Origin: Proteobacteria bacterium UBA2383
GTDB lineage: Bacteria > Pseudomonadota > Gammaproteobacteria > Competibacterales > Competibacteraceae
Reading direction: 5' to 3'
DNA length: 12,925 nucleotides
NCBI GenBank assembly: GCA_002343485.1
Contig: DDST01000138.1
Coordinates: 7,909 to 20,833, forward strand
This document shows positions 6,588 through 12,925 of the stretch, piece by piece. Under the pieces are notes generated by a model. It was not told the origin of the DNA. It worked only from the letters and a program-made list of their open reading frames with translations, and ran no database searches. Every line of letters begins with the position of its first letter. Within the stretch, counting starts at the first letter, position 1. The position numbers and the translations under genes are program-made.

Positions 6588-7727
6588 ATGGCCCACGTTA
6601 GCTTTGAAAATATCGACAAAATCTATCCCGGCGGAACGCAGGCTATTTTCGATTTTAACCTTGCCATCGCGGATGGTGAACGAGTGGCCTTGGTTGGCCC
6701 CTCTGGTTGCGGTAAATCTACTCTACTGCGCCTGTTGGCTGGGTTGGAGGTAGCGACTCGCGGCGTTCTGTCTATCAATGGGCAAACGGTTAACCGTCTC
6801 TCCCCGCAGCAGCGCAATGTAGCGATGGTATTCCAGGACTACGCTTTGTACCCGCATATGACCGTGCGGCGCAATCTGGAATTTCCATTAAAAATGCGTG
6901 GCTTATCTCGCGCTGAAATTGAACGGCAAGTTCACTGGGTGACCGGCTTGCTCAGTCTTAGTGATCTGCTCGATCGCTTGCCCCGGCAATTGTCCGGCGG
7001 CCAGCGCCAGCGGGTCGCGATGGGCCGGGCGCTGGTGCGGCAACCTGCCGTGTTCCTAATGGATGAACCATTGTCTAACCTAGACGCCCGGTTACGGTTA
7101 CAAATCCGTTCGGAGATCAGTGAGTTATTGGAACGAACCGGTGCTACCACTCTCTACGTCACCCATGACCAGGCCGAGGCCATGACGCTAGGCCAGCGCG
7201 TCGCCGTACTGGATCAAGGCCGCTTACGGCAAACCGCGCCACCGCAGGAGCTGTACGAACGGCCCGCCAACACGTTTGTCGCCGGGTTCATCGGCAACCC
7301 GCCGATGAACCTGCTCCCGGCGAGGCTGATCGTGACCAGCGAGGATCGGCTACGCCTGCGTCTGGGAGAACAAAGTCTGCCGCTGACCTTGTCCGCTTCA
7401 ACCGCGGCACTCTGGCGGCAATGGCTGGAAACGCCGCTTAGCGCCGGCATCCGCCCGGAACATTTGCGTATGGCCACTGAAAAGGACGAGGGACTTCGTG
7501 CGATGGTGCAAGATGCCGAATATTTGGGCCACGAAACGTTGTTATACCTGCGAATCGACGGCTTGGCCCCTCCCGCACCTGTTGTAATCATGCGCTTGCC
7601 AGGCATTCGCATCTTCCATAAGGGCGATATGCTTCGCCTGTTCCTGAGTCCCGCCCATTTGCACCTGTTTGATGCCGCTGGCTTGGCTCTTGATCATGGC
7701 ATTACCGGTCACGATGCCCGTTATTGA
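6588..7727 (+). CDS. ABC transporter ATP-binding protein, MalK/UgpC type
   Basis: A 379-aa ATPase of the carbohydrate-uptake class-1 ABC importers. Walker A is GPSGCGKST (37-45), Q-loop Gln83 in VFQDYALYPHMTV, signature LSGGQ (135-139), Walker B VFLMDE (155-160), D-loop SNLD and switch His193 in VTHDQAEAM. The C-terminal part, from about 235, is the MalK-type regulatory/TOBE region with GFIGNPPMNLLPARL and AGIRPEHLRM. All catalytic residues are present. I chose ATG at 6588 because MAHVSFENI is the usual family beginning; the upstream in-frame reading from 6555 overlaps the preceding gene. Shine-Dalgarno AGG is weak, so translation is probably coupled to the gene 10 bp upstream. It would energise uptake of a sugar or oligosaccharide; no permease or binding protein is in the window. 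UgpC and MalK cannot be separated by sequence alone. Confidence 0.93.
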   Translation: MAHVSFENIDKIYPGGTQAIFDFNLAIADGERVALVGPSGCGKSTLLRLLAGLEVATRGVLSINGQTVNRLSPQQRNVAMVFQDYALYPHMTVRRNLEFPLKMRGLSRAEIERQVHWVTGLLSLSDLLDRLPRQLSGGQRQRVAMGRALVRQPAVFLMDEPLSNLDARLRLQIRSEISELLERTGATTLYVTHDQAEAMTLGQRVAVLDQGRLRQTAPPQELYERPANTFVAGFIGNPPMNLLPARLIVTSEDRLRLRLGEQSLPLTLSASTAALWRQWLETPLSAGIRPEHLRMATEKDEGLRAMVQDAEYLGHETLLYLRIDGLAPPAPVVIMRLPGIRIFHKGDMLRLFLSPAHLHLFDAAGLALDHGITGHDARY

Positions 7728-8131
7728 TACTCTCGCCAGTACTCCGGCTGCGGATCGCGGCAGCCGTGGGTAAGATGCTGATAGCGATTAATGAAAACAT
7801 CCTGTTGAGTTACCTGGCATTCTTGAGTCACTGCCAGATTCTCTCGCTGCGTGTCTTCGGTGTAATAAAACAGCGCACGCTTTAGTTTGCATAACAGGCT
7901 ATTATCGAGATGGTAGCCAAGTTCTACCAAGGCACACTCAATGCATTCCAGCGTGACACGGCGCAGGTCATAGATTACTTCTATGGCTAAAGGGGATGCT
8001 TGCCGGACGGATTCGATGCCGACCACATCTTTTAGCCACTTTGCCGCTGAGCAGGCCTGCTCCGGATCGGGGTGAAAGCGGCAGAATTGAATGATACGGC
8101 TTTTGTACAGCTCTTCGGTATCGGTGCGCAT
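7721..8131 (-). CDS. Conserved-looking hypothetical protein, possible HMA-like fold
   Basis: A 136-aa soluble protein whose function I do not recognise. Residues about 30-75 (VGIESVRQASPLAIEVIYDL, then VTLECIECALVELGYHLDNS) show the beta-alpha-beta rhythm of heavy-metal-associated/ferredoxin-like domains, but the metal-binding CXXC loop is absent. The second half has KLKRALFYYTEDTQRENL and ends HLTHGCRDPQPEYWREYQ, rich in aromatic and charged residues. There is no signal peptide or membrane segment. The ATG at 8131 has AAGGGGG about 6 nt upstream, which supports it as a real gene. It lies 76 bp after prmC on the same strand and may be the last gene of the map-glnD-prmC unit. Its end overlaps the convergent ABC ATPase gene by 7 bp. 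Confidence 0.75.
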   Translation of the reverse strand: MRTDTEELYKSRIIQFCRFHPDPEQACSAAKWLKDVVGIESVRQASPLAIEVIYDLRRVTLECIECALVELGYHLDNSLLCKLKRALFYYTEDTQRENLAVTQECQVTQQDVFINRYQHLTHGCRDPQPEYWREYQ

Positions 8132-8207
8132 GACGCCCCCTTCGACGGCTGTTAAATCAGTTCAAGGCATATCGTTATAACAAAAGTAGCCGTTAATCTG
8201 TGCGCTT

Positions 8208-9044
8208 TCAACCCGCCCAGCGACCACAAGCTACTCGTGGACATCCCGCCATATCCCGATGATCACTTACCTCAATAAAGCCTCGTTCCCGTAATAGAGC
8301 CGGCACCACCTCGCCTTGATCGTAGCCATGCTCTACCACAAGCCAGCCGCCGGACTTTAGGCAGCTTGGGGCTTGAGTGATAATCGTCTGCAGAGCATCC
8401 AATCCATCCACTCCCGCTACCAGCGCTGCTGGAGGCTCAAAGCGCAATGCACCTTCTTGCCAATGAGGATCAGCGGTGGCGATATAGGGTGGATTGGCGG
8501 CAATGAGATCAAAGCGTTCACCAGCGAGTGGTGCATACCAGTCGCCTTCACGGAATTCGATGTTGGTGATCTTCAGCCGCCGGGCGTTACGCTGGGCAAC
8601 GGTCAGGGCTGCTCGGCTGTAATCGCTGGCAACGAAAAAAGCCGGTGGCCGTTCCGCTGCCAATGCCAGGGCAATTGCGCCACTGCCGGTACCAAGATCG
8701 GCCACATGGGATGAATCATCCAGTGGCAATCGTTTTAATGCCAACTCCACCAATAACTCAGTCTCTGGGCGAGGAATCAGAGTGTCTGGGGTGACTTCCA
8801 GCTCCAGCGACCAGAATTCCCGCCAGCCTATCAGGTAGGCTACCGGTTCACCCATCCTTCGCCGATCCAGCCAAGTGGCAAAGCGAGTTGCTTGTTCAGG
8901 TTCCGGCGCCCGCTCTGGCCAAGCATGCAGATAACTGCGAGGCCGTTCCAACGCGGCCGCCAGCAATACTTCAGCATCCAGTCGCGGGGATTTACTGACT
9001 TCTGCCAGTTGTCGAGTGGCGCCGATTAATAGTTTTTGAATCAA
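8208..9044 (-). CDS. prmC: Peptide chain release factor glutamine methyltransferase PrmC (HemK)
   Basis: PrmC methylates the glutamine of the GGQ motif in release factors RF1 and RF2, using S-adenosylmethionine, in the cytoplasm. The 278-aa product has the helical N-terminal domain (SPRLDAEVLL; GEPVAYLIGWREFWSL), PRPETELLVE (91-100), SAM-binding DLGTGSGAIALAL (116-128) and the catalytic NPPY motif (184-187), followed by EPPAALVAGVDGL. It lines up with E. coli PrmC along its length. The start is TTG at 9044, whose bases overlap the glnD stop TGA (9043-9041). GGAGG stands almost directly before it, too close for a normal Shine-Dalgarno, so translation probably depends on ribosomes finishing glnD. 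No other ATG, GTG or TTG lies near in frame. prfA, its common neighbour, is not here. Confidence 0.95.
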   Translation of the reverse strand: MIQKLLIGATRQLAEVSKSPRLDAEVLLAAALERPRSYLHAWPERAPEPEQATRFATWLDRRRMGEPVAYLIGWREFWSLELEVTPDTLIPRPETELLVELALKRLPLDDSSHVADLGTGSGAIALALAAERPPAFFVASDYSRAALTVAQRNARRLKITNIEFREGDWYAPLAGERFDLIAANPPYIATADPHWQEGALRFEPPAALVAGVDGLDALQTIITQAPSCLKSGGWLVVEHGYDQGEVVPALLRERGFIEVSDHRDMAGCPRVACGRWAG

Positions 9045-11764
9045 TCCTCCCCCGAGTCCAGTTGCGCGATCAGTGTTTCCCGCAGCGCTATGTATTTCTG
9101 TGAGTCATTCAGCGGACGGTTTTCACGGTCAGTGACAAAGAACACGTCTTCGGCCCGAGCGCCGATAGTGGAAATTTTAGCGTTATGTAACTGTACACCG
9201 CATGCCATGAATGCTTGTCCGACCCGGCACAGCAATCCCGGCCGATCCCAGGAAATCAGCTCTACTACAGTGCGGCTGTTAGCGACATCCTCACGGAACG
9301 AGACTTCAGTCGGCATTTGAAATGCCTTCTGAATTCGTGAAATGTGCCGGCTTGGCATCGGTGGGGGCGAGTCAGGCTGTTGGAGGTGGTGCAGCAGTGT
9401 GGTCACGATTTCCTTGATGCGAGTGCGGTCCTGAATCGGCAGGCCGGTATCCTCCAGTACGGTGAAACTATCAAGGGTATAGCCGCAGTGGCCAGTGATG
9501 ATCCGGGCGTCGAGAATGGTCAGCCCCAGTAGATCGAGGACCGACGTGATCAGCGCAAACAGATTGTCCTGGTCGCGGGTGTAGATGAAAATTTCGGTGC
9601 CGCCCCGATCTGGATCGTCACGCGCCATGACTAATGGGCGCTCCCGGTGGCCGCGCTTCAGAATTGCCCGAGTGTGCCAGATAATCTCTTCAGCGGAGTG
9701 GCGCAGGAAATAGTCGTCACCGAACCCTTCCCAGGCCCAGTTGATACGCTCTTCGTCAATCTTCTGCAGATGCAACCGTTGCCGTGCCTGGGCTTGTGCC
9801 TCGCGGATGCGCTCTTCTTTATCGATGGGGTTGTCCAGACCACGCCGCAACGCCCGGCGCGTCGCTTCGTACAATTGCCAGAGCAACGAAGCCCGCCAAG
9901 TGTTCCATAGATTTGGATTCGTGCCGCGGATATCGGCGACCGTCAGCAGGTACAGATAGTCCAGATGCATCTGATCACCCATTTTCTGGGCGAAGTGATG
10001 GATCACATCCGGGTCGTGAATGTCCTTCTTCTGCGCCGTCAATGACAGAGTCAGGTGATGGCTTACCAGCCAGCCTACTAACCGGGTATCGAAACTGCTT
10101 AGCCCGTGCTGGCGGCAGAACTGCTCAGCGTCCTGAGCACCCAGCTCGGAGTGATCGCCGCCGCGTCCCTTAGCGATGTCGTGATAGAGACCGGCGATGT
10201 ATAACAGCTCCGGTTTGGGTAGTCGTGCCATGATCACGCTGCAATGCGGGAGCTGCTGGATATACTGTGGCAGGAAAAACCGCCGTAGATTGCGCACAAC
10301 AAATAGAATGTGCTGATCTACGGTATAAGCATGAAACAAATCGTATTGCATCCGGCCGACGATCTGGCCAAATTCTGGTAGATAAGCGGGCAGCACGCCG
10401 TAGGCGTTCATCAGCCGCAATTGCCGGGTAACGCCATAAGGCTGACGCAGGATTTCCATAAATAGACTGCGCGGCCGCATATCGTTGCGGAACTTTTCAT
10501 CGATCAACGGTTGATGATCACGGATCAACCGGATAGTAGCAGCGCGGATGCCTTTGATTTCCGGGTGTTGCTGCAAGATCAGGAAGACTTCCAGCAAGGC
10601 GAAAGGGTAGCGCAGAAAGACATTGGGCCGGGTCACTTCCAGGTAGCCACGCTGTACCTGAAAACGGCGGTTGATTGGTTGCGGATCGCCGGATTCATCA
10701 GCCAGCAAAATCGCTTCCTCGAACAGTTGCAACAACATCTCGTTCAACCGGCTCAGGGCGTTGACGGTGCGGTAGTAACGCTGCATGAACTGCTCGACCG
10801 CCAGGTTATGGTCCTGATCTTGGTAGCCGAACTGTTGAGCAATCCGTCGTTGGTGCTCGAATAACAGCACATCCTCACGGCGACCGGTCAAGGTATGCAG
10901 GGCAAAGCGTACCTGCCAAAGATAGTTGCGGCATTCAATTAGCTCGTCGTATTCACGCGTGCTCAGGAAGCCGTGACTAACCAGTTCCTGCAAAGTACTC
11001 GCGCCAAAGTGCCGCTTGGCTACCCAGCCGATCATCTGCATATCACGCAGACCGCCGGGACCATCCTTAATATTAGGCTCCAGATTAAAAGCCGTCTCGT
11101 TATATTTGCGGCAACGCTGGCGGCGTTCCTGTTGTTTGGATTCGAAAAAAGCGGCATCGGGCCAAATACGGTCAGATCCGGTAACCGCGCGCATCCGCTC
11201 AAATAGCGGCATTGAACCGGTCAGCATGCGTGCTTCCATCAGACTGGTCGCAACGGTGATCTCAGCAGCTCCTTCATGGGCGCAATCCTCGACGGTGCGC
11301 ACGCTGTGTCCCACCTCCAGGCCAATATCCCACAGAAAAGTCAGAAAATCCTCTAATCCAGAACGGTGGGTATCAAGTGCTTGGTCATCAAGCAAGATCA
11401 TGATGTCCACGTCGGAGCCTGGATGTAGTTCCCCGCGCCCATAGCCGCCTACTGCTACCAGCGCCAGATCTGGAATGCTTGTTTCAAAAAACCGTAACCA
11501 GATGCGTTGTAGTACTTCATCCATCAATCGCGCGCGCGCCAATACCAGCTCGTAAGCGGGGACGCCTTGCTGGAACAGATCCTTGAGCCGTGTATCACTC
11601 TGTTTAAGCAGGCTACGGAATGCAGCAATCGGACTCGCTGTGATCAAGTCGCGCTCGAAGGCCGTGGTGTCGAACAGCGCCATGTCGTTCCACGATGAAT
11701 TGTCCCATAAGCTGTCCGTGAACGGCGGCAGAACGGGCAGTGGCGCGATATCGAGGACGGTCAT
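9041..11764 (-). CDS. glnD: Bifunctional uridylyltransferase/uridylyl-removing enzyme GlnD
   Basis: GlnD senses glutamine and adds or removes UMP on PII proteins (GlnB/GlnK), and so controls glutamine synthetase and nitrogen-regulated transcription. The 907-aa product has the full layout: nucleotidyltransferase motif GGYGRGELHPGSDVD (106-120), the PII-uridylyltransferase core (NIKDGPGGLRDMQ, about 231-243), the HD hydrolase domain (FHAYTVDQH at 477-485 and LYHDIAKGRGGDHSE at 526-540) and two C-terminal ACT domains (about 715-765 and 830-890) that bind glutamine. E. coli GlnD is 890 aa. I chose ATG at 11764 (MTVLDIAPLPV) because GGAG is 7 nt upstream; a longer in-frame reading to 11869 runs into map. 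It follows map by 32 bp and overlaps the prmC start. The Shine-Dalgarno lies in a small hairpin. Confidence 0.97.
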   Translation of the reverse strand: MTVLDIAPLPVLPPFTDSLWDNSSWNDMALFDTTAFERDLITASPIAAFRSLLKQSDTRLKDLFQQGVPAYELVLARARLMDEVLQRIWLRFFETSIPDLALVAVGGYGRGELHPGSDVDIMILLDDQALDTHRSGLEDFLTFLWDIGLEVGHSVRTVEDCAHEGAAEITVATSLMEARMLTGSMPLFERMRAVTGSDRIWPDAAFFESKQQERRQRCRKYNETAFNLEPNIKDGPGGLRDMQMIGWVAKRHFGASTLQELVSHGFLSTREYDELIECRNYLWQVRFALHTLTGRREDVLLFEHQRRIAQQFGYQDQDHNLAVEQFMQRYYRTVNALSRLNEMLLQLFEEAILLADESGDPQPINRRFQVQRGYLEVTRPNVFLRYPFALLEVFLILQQHPEIKGIRAATIRLIRDHQPLIDEKFRNDMRPRSLFMEILRQPYGVTRQLRLMNAYGVLPAYLPEFGQIVGRMQYDLFHAYTVDQHILFVVRNLRRFFLPQYIQQLPHCSVIMARLPKPELLYIAGLYHDIAKGRGGDHSELGAQDAEQFCRQHGLSSFDTRLVGWLVSHHLTLSLTAQKKDIHDPDVIHHFAQKMGDQMHLDYLYLLTVADIRGTNPNLWNTWRASLLWQLYEATRRALRRGLDNPIDKEERIREAQAQARQRLHLQKIDEERINWAWEGFGDDYFLRHSAEEIIWHTRAILKRGHRERPLVMARDDPDRGGTEIFIYTRDQDNLFALITSVLDLLGLTILDARIITGHCGYTLDSFTVLEDTGLPIQDRTRIKEIVTTLLHHLQQPDSPPPMPSRHISRIQKAFQMPTEVSFREDVANSRTVVELISWDRPGLLCRVGQAFMACGVQLHNAKISTIGARAEDVFFVTDRENRPLNDSQKYIALRETLIAQLDSGED

Positions 11765-11771
11765 GCGGGTT

Positions 11772-11785
11772 CTCCAGTGTTGGAG
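11772..11785 (-). promoter_or_regulatory. Small hairpin covering the glnD Shine-Dalgarno
   Basis: On the minus strand CTCCA, a 4-nt loop and TGGAG form a perfect 5-bp stem in the 32-nt map-glnD gap. The right arm contains GGAG, the Shine-Dalgarno of glnD, so folding would hide it. Ribosomes ending at the map stop 12 nt upstream of the stem would open it. The regulatory role is inferred. Confidence 0.35.
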
Positions 11786-11796
11786 CAAGCAGAGTG

Positions 11797-12591
11797 TCAA
11801 AGCGTGGTGTCGGGACTGAGCGTGAGAATTTCGTGGCCGGTTTCTGTAACGAGCACCGTATGTTCCCACTGGGCAGAGATGCTATGGTCCTTGGTGATCA
11901 CAGTCCAGCCATCGGGCAAGAGTTTGACGTGTCGTTTGCCGGCATTGATCATAGGCTCAATGGTAAAAGTCATGCCGGGAACCAATGAAACCCCTTCACC
12001 TGGCTTGCCGTAATGCAAAACCTGCGGATCTTCATGAAAATCCCGGCCGATGCCGTGTCCGCAGTATTCGCGCACGACAGAGCAGTGCTGGGCTTCGGCA
12101 TGCTTCTGGATAGCGTAGCCGATATCACCGAGGTGGATACCGGGCCGCACGGCTTCAATGCCAATACACAGGCATTCGTAGGCAATTCTGCAGACTCGTT
12201 GCGCAGCTATCGGGGGCGCACCGACTGCAAACATGCGGCTGGTGTCACCGTGGTAACCATCTTTGATCACCGTGATGTCGATATTGAGTACGTCGCCTTT
12301 CTTAAGTTTTTTCGGGCCGGGAATGCCATGGCAGACCACATGGTTCACTGAGGTGCAAATGGATTTAGGAAAGCCGCGATAGTTTAAGGGAGCAGGAATG
12401 ACCTTTTGCACCTTGACCATGTAGTCATGGCAAATCCGGTCCAATTCTTCGGTAGTAATACCTTCTTGCACATAAGGGCCGATCATATCCAGCACTTCGG
12501 CTGCCAACTGGCCAGCCTCTCGCATTTTCTCAATCTCTGCTGGGGTCTTGTAGGTGATAGCGATCGGTTGTTTGGAAGGTTTTTGGAACAT
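11797..12591 (-). CDS. map: Type I methionine aminopeptidase
   Basis: Map removes the initiator methionine from new proteins at the ribosome when the second residue is small. The 264-aa product matches E. coli Map closely in length and sequence. All five metal ligands are present: D105 and D116 (NIDITVIKDGYHGDTSRMF), H179 (EYCGHGIGRDFHE), E212 (FTIEPMINAG) and E243 (QWEHTV); the substrate-facing His is in VVCHGIP. I chose ATG at 12591 (MFQKPSKQPI), which gives about 10 residues more than E. coli at the N-terminus; GAG lies just upstream but is a weak and close Shine-Dalgarno. ATG at 12627 and TTG at 12639 are in-frame alternatives, without better ribosome sites. The gene is divergent from rpsB and heads map-glnD-prmC. 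Confidence 0.96.
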   Translation of the reverse strand: MFQKPSKQPIAITYKTPAEIEKMREAGQLAAEVLDMIGPYVQEGITTEELDRICHDYMVKVQKVIPAPLNYRGFPKSICTSVNHVVCHGIPGPKKLKKGDVLNIDITVIKDGYHGDTSRMFAVGAPPIAAQRVCRIAYECLCIGIEAVRPGIHLGDIGYAIQKHAEAQHCSVVREYCGHGIGRDFHEDPQVLHYGKPGEGVSLVPGMTFTIEPMINAGKRHVKLLPDGWTVITKDHSISAQWEHTVLVTETGHEILTLSPDTTL

Positions 12592-12642
12592 ATTCTCGGT
12601 CTGCCGGCTATGGTCTCGGGGGCGCATGGACAATTTCAAGGT

Positions 12643-12658
12643 CGGTGGGTGGCCACCG
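12643..12658. repeat. 6-bp stem, 4-nt loop hairpin in the map leader
   Basis: CGGTGG GTGG CCACCG is a perfect stem-loop about 52-67 nt upstream of the map start codon. It lacks a T-tract, so it is not a terminator by itself. A 12-bp perfect inverted repeat TATAG-TG-CTATA follows at 12671-12682. Their role is unknown. Confidence 0.3.
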
Positions 12659-12719
12659 TTAAAGGCGGCCTATAGTGCTATAAAAAACTTAGGACAGCCC
12701 CTTACGGACAGCGGTTCAT

Positions 12720-12758
12720 TTGGTTTTCCTAAATGATCCATGTTATAAAGCGCGCGCC
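12720..12758 (+). promoter_or_regulatory. Predicted rpsB promoter with GC-rich discriminator
   Basis: TTGGTT (12720-12725) and TATAAA (12744-12749) are 18 nt apart, followed directly by GCGCGCGCC. A GC-rich discriminator after the -10 is the usual mark of stringently controlled ribosomal promoters, where ppGpp lowers initiation. Transcription would start near 12756. On the minus strand TATAAC overlaps the same bases and could serve map, but no well-spaced -35 is seen for it. Confidence 0.6.
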
Positions 12759-12887
12759 TTTTAGGCAAACAGTCTTTAAATAATTCTCACATTCGCCGGC
12801 ACGGGCGGCCGGGTGCCTCTTGAGGTTGCCGTTCGGGGTGAATGGAGGCTCAACCCTAAATTTTGTTGTTTAAGGAGAAGCTCAGCG
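12757..12887 (+). promoter_or_regulatory. rpsB 5' leader, candidate S2 autoregulatory RNA
   Basis: About 130 nt of leader separate the predicted start from rpsB. Local pairings are GGCAC (12798-12802) with GTGCC (12813-12817), CCTC with GAGG around 12816-12825, and GGTTG (12824-12828) with CAACC (12851-12855), some of them mutually exclusive. Ribosomal protein S2 is known to repress its own rpsB-tsf operon through a structured leader in E. coli and other gammaproteobacteria. The identity here rests on position and potential folding, not on a matched consensus. Confidence 0.45.
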
Positions 12888-12925
12888 ATGGCGACTGTTT
12901 CCATGCGCCAGATGCTGGAGGCCGG
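12888..12925 (+). CDS. rpsB: 30S ribosomal protein S2 (partial, first 12 codons)
   Basis: The reading frame starts MATVSMRQMLEAG at the right edge, matching the well-conserved beginning of ribosomal protein S2 (MATVSMRDMLKAG in E. coli). AAGGAG at 12872-12877 is a strong Shine-Dalgarno 10 nt from the ATG. The divergent map gene on the left is the usual neighbour in gammaproteobacteria, and tsf is expected beyond the window. Only 38 nt are visible, so nothing can be said about the body of the protein. Confidence 0.93.
   Translation, partial: MATVSMRQMLEA

Noticed and set aside
9784..10173. Plus-strand 129-aa frame opposite glnD, with other such frames across 9036-11444
   Set aside because: They lie antisense to a fully supported conserved gene and have low-complexity translations rich in Arg, Ser and Pro, as expected for shadows of a GC-rich coding strand.
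1..12925. CRISPR array, insertion sequence, prophage or tRNA
   Set aside because: Only the single 22-bp tandem duplication repeats; no regularly spaced repeats, transposase, integrase or cloverleaf was seen.

Overview
The window looks like a chromosomal segment of a gammaproteobacterium. The evidence is the divergent rpsB / map-glnD layout found in Pseudomonas and relatives, an E. coli-length Map (264 aa) and GlnD (about 907 aa), and a SUF operon led by the gammaproteobacterial type of Rrf2 SUF regulator. A genus cannot be read from the sequence. No insertion sequence, phage gene, CRISPR array, rRNA or tRNA was seen.

Layout, left to right. (1) 1-1545, minus strand: the start of a suf operon, an Rrf2/SufR-like regulator followed 35 bp later by sufB, which runs off the left edge. 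The regulator has a good sigma70-type promoter and an inverted repeat that could be its operator. (2) 1716-2702, plus strand: a divergent EamA/DMT permease whose ribosome-binding site and GTG start lie in a perfect 22-bp tandem duplication. (3) 2782-4008, plus strand: a degenerate EAL-HDOD (YuxH-like) protein. (4) 4020-4226, minus strand: a convergent small four-cysteine zinc-ribbon or GATA-like protein; a 13-bp inverted repeat overlaps its 3' end. (5) 4559-7727, plus strand: a two-gene unit of an exported glucoamylase-like protein (PF10091/GH144 type, related to the glucan-processing part of cyclic beta-1,2-glucan synthase) and a MalK/UgpC-type ABC ATPase. (6) 7721-12591, minus strand: a housekeeping cluster read in the order map, glnD, prmC and a small conserved-looking protein. 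(7) 12888-end, plus strand: the first codons of rpsB, behind a promoter with a GC-rich discriminator and a roughly 130-nt leader.

The genes form separate modules: Fe-S cluster assembly with its sensor; N-terminal methionine removal, nitrogen signalling and release-factor methylation; and a probable glycan-degrading/transport pair. Most of the window is well-known biology. The less ordinary points are the glucanase-like/ABC pair without permeases in view, the duplicated translation start, the catalytically dead EAL protein, the small Cys4 protein, the glnD Shine-Dalgarno placed in a hairpin arm, and the TTG start of prmC overlapping the glnD stop.
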